DNA from: an uncultured Clostridium sp.
GTDB taxonomy: Bacteria; Bacillota; Clostridia; Clostridiales; Clostridiaceae
Assembly: GCF_934754925.1 (NCBI RefSeq)
Contig: NZ_CAKVJA010000061.1
Coordinates: forward strand, 1 to 10,860
Reading direction: 5' to 3'
DNA: 10,860 nt
Made by a program: the position numbers and the translations under genes. Shown here in pieces: positions 7,864 to 10,860 of this stretch. Below the pieces are notes generated by a model. The model did not search any database, was not told the origin of the DNA, and saw nothing but the letters and a program-made list of their open reading frames with translations. How positions within the stretch are numbered: the stretch's first letter is position 1; the number at the start of each line of letters is the position of its first letter.

Positions 7864-9489
7864 TTATTTTTTTATCATTTCGTTCATTGGAACTTCATAT
7901 TGTGATGCTTTAAATAAAACATTTCCTACACTTGAATTATAAACTGCTCTATTTCTTTCATAAGTTACTGGAATATATACAGCTTCTTCATGTAATGTTG
8001 TTAAAACATATTTATAGCATTCTTGACGTTCTACTTCATCAGTACTCTTTAATGCTTTTAATATAGCCTCATCAATTTGCTCTTTTTCTTCAAGACCTTG
8101 TTGTGCAGCATAATCACCATAAACTGGTTTTCTCATCCCTGCTAAGAATGATTGAGGGTCATATGGTGAACCCCATGAAATGTTAAATGTAATATCAAAG
8201 TTACCAGCTTTCATACGATCACGATGAGCTTGTTCTTCTTCTCCATTAAGTGATAAATTAATTCCTATTTTAGCTAATTCGCTTTGATAAAATTCTGCGA
8301 TTGTCTTTTCAGTAACATTATCAACACAATAATTTAAAGTTATAGCAAACTCTTTACCTTCTTTTTGTCTATATGTTTTACCCTCTACCTCTATCCAACC
8401 TGCTTCATCTAATAATTGTTTCGCAGTTTCAAGATTATATTCATATGGTTGTAATCCAATATTTGCGTATGGAACAGTAGTTGCTAAAACTGTATCTGCT
8501 GGGCTTTCCATCCCTTCAAAAATACTGTCTGAAACTGTTTGTCTATCAGTTGCATGTTGAATAGCTTTACGAACTTTTACATCACTTAATATTTCATTAG
8601 TAGTATTAATTATCATCATTCTAGTTGAAACTGGATCAGATAACTTTGTTTCAAATCCTTCTAAGCTTTCAAACTTAAGATATGTTTCAGTATCTATTGT
8701 ATTTGTACCATAAAGTAAATCTATTTCACCATTTTCTAATGCCATAACACGTGTTTGATTATCTGGAATAACCTTTGCTATAATCTCCTCTATTTCAGGT
8801 TTTTCTCCCCAATAGTTTTCATTAACTTTAAATACTGAATATTCATCAACATTATTTTCTGCTAAATAATATGATCCTGTTCCTATATATTCAGTAACTC
8901 CATTTTTAGTAGTTCCATCTATAAAACAATTTGGAGATATAAATCTAAAAGGTCTTATAACACCAAGCTCAACCATAAATGGATAATAAGCTTCTGCAAG
9001 TCTTATAGTTAATTCATACTCTCCTGTAACTTCTACACTTTTACCGCCATTATTATCTACCTCTTGCATTAGTCTTACAGACTCAAGCCAAGTATGTCTA
9101 TCAGCATTATCTAAAATTGCATCAAAATTTGCTTTTGCAGCTTCAGCATTAAATTTAACACCATCAGTAAAAGATACATCCTCTCTCAACTTAAATACAT
9201 AAGTTGTTCCATCATCAAGTATTTCCCAACTCTCAGCAAGCCAAGGTTCAAAACTTCCATCATCAGCAATTTTTACTAAACTTTCAAAAATAAGATTTTG
9301 TGCAAACATTTCTCCATTATATAAATGTGGATTTAAGTCCCTTAAATCTCTAAAATTTGCAAATACTAAATTATTTGAGCTTTCTTTATTAATAGTAGTT
9401 ACTTTATTAGAGCAACCTGCAAGCATAACTACTGTTGATAAACTAGCTATCATTATACTGATAATCTTTTTACTTTTTCTCAATATCAA
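7864..9489 (-). CDS. nikA: Nickel-type ABC transporter substrate-binding lipoprotein, NikA-like
   Basis: The extracellular ligand receptor for the importer, 541 aa, SBP family 5. A lipoprotein signal peptide is clear: basic start MILRKSKK, hydrophobic stretch, lipobox LAGC with Cys26 as the lipid-anchored residue. The mature part aligns by eye with E. coli NikA: NPHLYNGEMFAQ (53-64), DNADRHTWLE (127-136), YYPF...RPFRFISP, GTGSYYL, ENYWGEKP, VPYANIGL and SWGSPYDPQSF (438-448). From remembered E. coli mature numbering, Met61 matches Met27, Arg131 Arg97, Trp134 Trp100, Arg179 Arg137, Trp439 Trp398 and Tyr443 Tyr402. The His416 position is Tyr457. The start is a TTG with AGGGGGA 7 bases upstream; no ATG fits. 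Ligand could be nickel, another metal, or a metal chelate. A peptide SBP is less likely because of the detailed NikA match. Confidence 0.9.
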   Translation of the reverse strand: MILRKSKKIISIMIASLSTVVMLAGCSNKVTTINKESSNNLVFANFRDLRDLNPHLYNGEMFAQNLIFESLVKIADDGSFEPWLAESWEILDDGTTYVFKLREDVSFTDGVKFNAEAAKANFDAILDNADRHTWLESVRLMQEVDNNGGKSVEVTGEYELTIRLAEAYYPFMVELGVIRPFRFISPNCFIDGTTKNGVTEYIGTGSYYLAENNVDEYSVFKVNENYWGEKPEIEEIIAKVIPDNQTRVMALENGEIDLLYGTNTIDTETYLKFESLEGFETKLSDPVSTRMMIINTTNEILSDVKVRKAIQHATDRQTVSDSIFEGMESPADTVLATTVPYANIGLQPYEYNLETAKQLLDEAGWIEVEGKTYRQKEGKEFAITLNYCVDNVTEKTIAEFYQSELAKIGINLSLNGEEEQAHRDRMKAGNFDITFNISWGSPYDPQSFLAGMRKPVYGDYAAQQGLEEKEQIDEAILKALKSTDEVERQECYKYVLTTLHEEAVYIPVTYERNRAVYNSSVGNVLFKASQYEVPMNEMIKK

Positions 9490-9502
9490 TGTGAATCCCC
9501 CT

Positions 9503-9521
9503 TTTAACGATTATCATTATC
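9503..9521 (-). promoter_or_regulatory. Fur-box-like operator immediately upstream of the nikA ribosome binding site
   Basis: The plus-strand 19-mer TTTAACGATTATCATTATC matches the classic Fur consensus GATAATGATWATCATTATC at 16 of 19 positions, with the right-hand 13 bases perfect. It touches the AGGGGGA ribosome binding site (9496-9502) and lies just downstream of a TATAAT -10 at 9523-9528. A bound Fur-family protein would therefore block initiation from that promoter, or elongation from the upstream one. Which family member (Fur, Zur, PerR) binds cannot be decided here, and AT-rich DNA raises the chance rate. Confidence 0.62.
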
Positions 9522-9522
9522 A

Positions 9523-9528
9523 ATTATA
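9523..9528 (-). promoter_or_regulatory. nikA: Possible second nikA promoter -10 (TATAAT)
   Basis: A perfect TATAAT on the minus strand directly abuts the Fur-like box. The -35 region 16 bases upstream (TTAAGG, 9545-9550) is poor, so this promoter may be weak or need an activator. Its start point would fall inside the Fur-like box. Confidence 0.4.
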
Positions 9529-9561
9529 TAGAAGTATCTAAACTCCTTAACCGACTACTTA

Positions 9562-9590
9562 AGTATAATATCTATATTTATGTATGTCTA
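9562..9590 (-). promoter_or_regulatory. nikA: Main nikA promoter (TAGACA-17-TATACT)
   Basis: TAGACA (9585-9590) and TATACT (9562-9567) each differ from the sigma-A consensus at one position and are separated by the ideal 17 bases. Transcription would start near 9555 and leave a leader of about 65 bases containing the Fur-like box and the ribosome binding site. The -35 hexamer lies within an inverted repeat (9579-9597), as expected for an activator or repressor site. Confidence 0.68.
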
Positions 9591-9597
9591 ATACATA
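9579..9597. repeat. Inverted repeat TATGTAT-N5-ATACATA over the nikA -35 box
   Basis: Perfect 7-base arms (9579-9585 and 9591-9597) around a 5-base spacer. The spacer and part of one arm form the TAGACA -35 hexamer. By position it would be the activation-type subsite of a LysR-type regulator. Its centre is about 21 bases from the centre of the neighbouring palindrome at 9603-9616. Confidence 0.5.
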
Positions 9598-9602
9598 TTT
9601 GT

Positions 9603-9616
9603 TATAACTAGTTATA
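9603..9616. repeat. Palindrome TATAACTAGTTATA upstream of the nikA promoter
   Basis: A perfect 14-base palindrome centred about 55 bases before the predicted nikA start point and 9 bases past the lysR stop codon. LysR-type regulators bind A/T-rich dyads of the T-N11-A kind near -65, and T9602-A9614 gives that spacing. It is the best candidate for the recognition subsite of the LysR protein encoded next to it. Confidence 0.5.
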
Positions 9617-9624
9617 TCATTTTA

Positions 9625-10557
9625 TTATAATTGATTATCATTATCATTATCATGTGTAGTAATAATATCCTTTAACATATTTATAAAATTATTCGCTTCA
9701 CAAGATAACTCTTCATTTTTTCTCTTTATGTATCCTATGAGTAACTTATCATCATATCCCTTAATATCTAATGATTTTATATTATATTGCTCATAGTCTT
9801 TATTAATAAACTTAATGCCAAAACTACTTAAATCGGTAGTAAGTAATAAATCAATAGTTAGATGGTCACTATTTGTAGTTATTGTATTATTAATATAATA
9901 ATTATTCTTTAAGTGTAAGCCTTCTAAACATTGATCCACAGAAAAAAAATCTCTTGTTGATTGCACAAACTTTAATGTTGCTAACTCCTCAACATTAATA
10001 TATTGTTTATTATACATCTTATTATTCGGTCCAACATAAATACATGAATTCTTTGTATCTAATAGATGAAATTCTATATTTTTATGAGACAATGTATGAT
10101 TTAGGCAACACTTTTGATTTTCAGAAACATATACTATTCCTATATCAGATTGATTCATCCTAACATTTTCTATTATTTGCTCAACATTTCCTTCTAAAAA
10201 TTCTATTTCTACATTCTCATCTTTATATTTATTATAATAATCACATAAAACTCTAGATATCATATTACTTTGATAACAAGATATATTTAATCTACGATTA
10301 ACTTCTCTTTTTACTATTGAATTTATTATTTCAACATTACATATTATCCTTTTTGCATAATCATATAGCTCTTGTCCTCTTTCTGTCAACCTAACCCCTC
10401 TAGCATTGCGTTCAAAAACTTTGAAGTTTATTTCTTTCTCAAAGGAATTTATTACTTTACTAACATTAGGTTGCGATGTAAATAGTGCTTCTGCTGCTTT
10501 ATTTATACTACCTAAATCTGCCACTTTTATAAAGTATTCTAATTGCTTAAATACCAT
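9625..10557 (-). CDS. LysR family transcriptional regulator
   Basis: A 310-aa DNA-binding regulator. The N-terminal winged helix-turn-helix is clear: LEYFIKVADLGSINKAAEAL leading into FTSQPNVSKVINSFEKEI (residues 6-43), then FERNARGVRLTERG (48-61) and the linker helix. Residues from about 88 form the periplasmic-binding-like effector domain; its ligand is not readable. It lies upstream of nikA on the same strand, not divergent as many LysR genes are, and inverted repeats in the gap suggest it controls the nik operon. The start has AGGGGGAGG just before ATG. The C-terminus is odd: THDNDNDNQL, encoded by three TTATCA units (9635-9652, plus-strand reading) that also form a Fur-like sequence. No terminator follows, so read-through into nikA is possible. 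Confidence 0.93.
   Translation of the reverse strand: MVFKQLEYFIKVADLGSINKAAEALFTSQPNVSKVINSFEKEINFKVFERNARGVRLTERGQELYDYAKRIICNVEIINSIVKREVNRRLNISCYQSNMISRVLCDYYNKYKDENVEIEFLEGNVEQIIENVRMNQSDIGIVYVSENQKCCLNHTLSHKNIEFHLLDTKNSCIYVGPNNKMYNKQYINVEELATLKFVQSTRDFFSVDQCLEGLHLKNNYYINNTITTNSDHLTIDLLLTTDLSSFGIKFINKDYEQYNIKSLDIKGYDDKLLIGYIKRKNEELSCEANNFINMLKDIITTHDNDNDNQL
9633..9651. promoter_or_regulatory. Second Fur-box-like 19-mer, inside the 3' end of the lysR gene
   Basis: GATTATCATTATCATTATC matches the Fur consensus at 16 of 19 positions. It shares its first 14 bases, GATTATCATTATCA, with the site before nikA. It lies about 80 bases upstream of the predicted nikA start point, far for direct blocking but suitable for cooperative binding or looping. 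It is also a coding hexamer repeat, so chance or repeat expansion could explain it. Confidence 0.45.
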
Positions 10558-10606
10558 CTTCCTCCCCCTTAAAAGTAATTATAGATTTTACGAAAAATAT
10601 AACGTT

Positions 10607-10635
10607 ATTTTATCACACATTTAATACCTTTCCAA
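10607..10635 (-). promoter_or_regulatory. Promoter of the lysR gene (extended -10)
   Basis: TTGGAA (10630-10635) and TAAAAT (10607-10612) are 17 bases apart on the minus strand, with TG one base before the -10 as in extended -10 promoters. The start would be near 10600, giving a leader of about 43 bases. A 10-base palindrome ATAACGTTAT (10599-10608) overlaps the -10/start region and could serve autoregulation. Confidence 0.6.
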
Positions 10636-10860
10636 CTTAATGGTAACTAAATTTCTCATATATATAAATACAATTGTAACTACTTGAGATATTTAAAATA
10701 ATGTATAAATAATATTATTCTTACTTCCTCTCTAGTAATTAACTAACTTTTTCTATAAGCCACTTTATTTTTTACTTATATTAGATTAAAATTATTAGTA
10801 ATAGCCAAAATATATGTTATAAATGTTATATAATTAGGAAATAATTATTTTTTATAGAAT
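10636..10860. other. AT-rich intergenic region, no gene supported
   Basis: Upstream of the lysR promoter to the window end I find no convincing coding frame on either strand, no RNA gene and no strong hairpin. Only short A/T-rich repeats are seen. The next gene lies outside the window. Confidence 0.6.

Noticed and set aside
4410..9489. Reading the ABC system as a dipeptide/oligopeptide (Dpp/Opp) importer
   Set aside because: The permease and ATPase families overlap, but NikA and NikB motifs, subunit sizes and pocket residues match the nickel system much better. Peptide transport is kept only as a lesser alternative.
9490..9624. NikR operator (GTATGA-N16-TCATAC type) before nikA
   Set aside because: I found no such pair of half sites. 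The dyads present have other sequences, and a Fur-like site is present instead.
9625..9660. Terminator after lysR
   Set aside because: No stem followed by a T-run exists. The palindrome at 9603-9616 is all A/T-rich with no GC stem and no loop, so it is better read as a protein-binding site.
10406..10624. Plus-strand open frame of 72 codons over the lysR start
   Set aside because: It is antisense to the conserved helix-turn-helix region of lysR and has no independent support.
1..10860. CRISPR arrays, tRNA or rRNA genes, insertion sequences, phage genes
   Set aside because: I saw no regularly spaced repeats, no tRNA-like cloverleaf, no transposase and no terminal repeats.

Overview
The window is AT-rich (roughly 70% or more A+T by eye). 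Every confident gene lies on the minus strand, with G-rich Shine-Dalgarno sequences (AAGGAGG, AGGGGG), TTG/ATG starts and a SAM-I (S-box) riboswitch. This suits a low-GC Gram-positive of the Clostridia type (Clostridium or Peptostreptococcaceae). The genus cannot be fixed from the sequence alone.

Left part (1-2000), a methionine/one-carbon block. Read in the direction of transcription, it has an ACT-less homoserine dehydrogenase (hom), a 5-formyltetrahydrofolate cyclo-ligase, then a consensus-like promoter and the 5' part of a SAM-I riboswitch cut by the window edge. The riboswitch must control a gene beyond position 1, most likely a methionine/sulfur gene. A rho-independent terminator at 1974-2000 separates this block from the next operon.

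Middle (2056-9489), a seven-gene operon in the order nikA, nikB, nikC, nikD, nikE, an M14-type succinylglutamate desuccinylase/aspartoacylase-family hydrolase, and a MATE exporter. The five ABC genes resemble the E. coli nickel system NikABCDE more than the dipeptide/oligopeptide systems, most clearly in NikA and NikB. They are packed with TAATG overlaps or gaps of about 11 bp. A GC-rich hairpin between nikA and nikB probably sets a high nikA:nikB ratio.

Right part (9490-10860), regulation. A LysR-type regulator gene lies upstream on the same strand. The 135-bp gap before nikA is dense with signals: a sigma-A promoter (TAGACA-17-TATACT), a second -10 (TATAAT), two inverted repeats about 21 bp apart that look like LysR-type sites, and a Fur-box-like 19-mer next to the nikA ribosome binding site. 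A second Fur-like 19-mer lies inside the last codons of the lysR gene, where a TTATCA hexamer repeat encodes an Asp-Asn tail. The last 225 bases hold no gene I can support.

Working model (inference): the operon imports a metal or metal-chelate under a Fur-family repressor and the LysR protein. The hydrolase may cut an N-acylated ligand or co-substrate inside the cell, and the MATE protein may expel a product or ligand. The NikA homologue keeps most ligand-site residues of E. coli NikA but has Tyr where E. coli has His416. With the extra hydrolase and exporter, this suggests the cargo may not be plain Ni-histidine.
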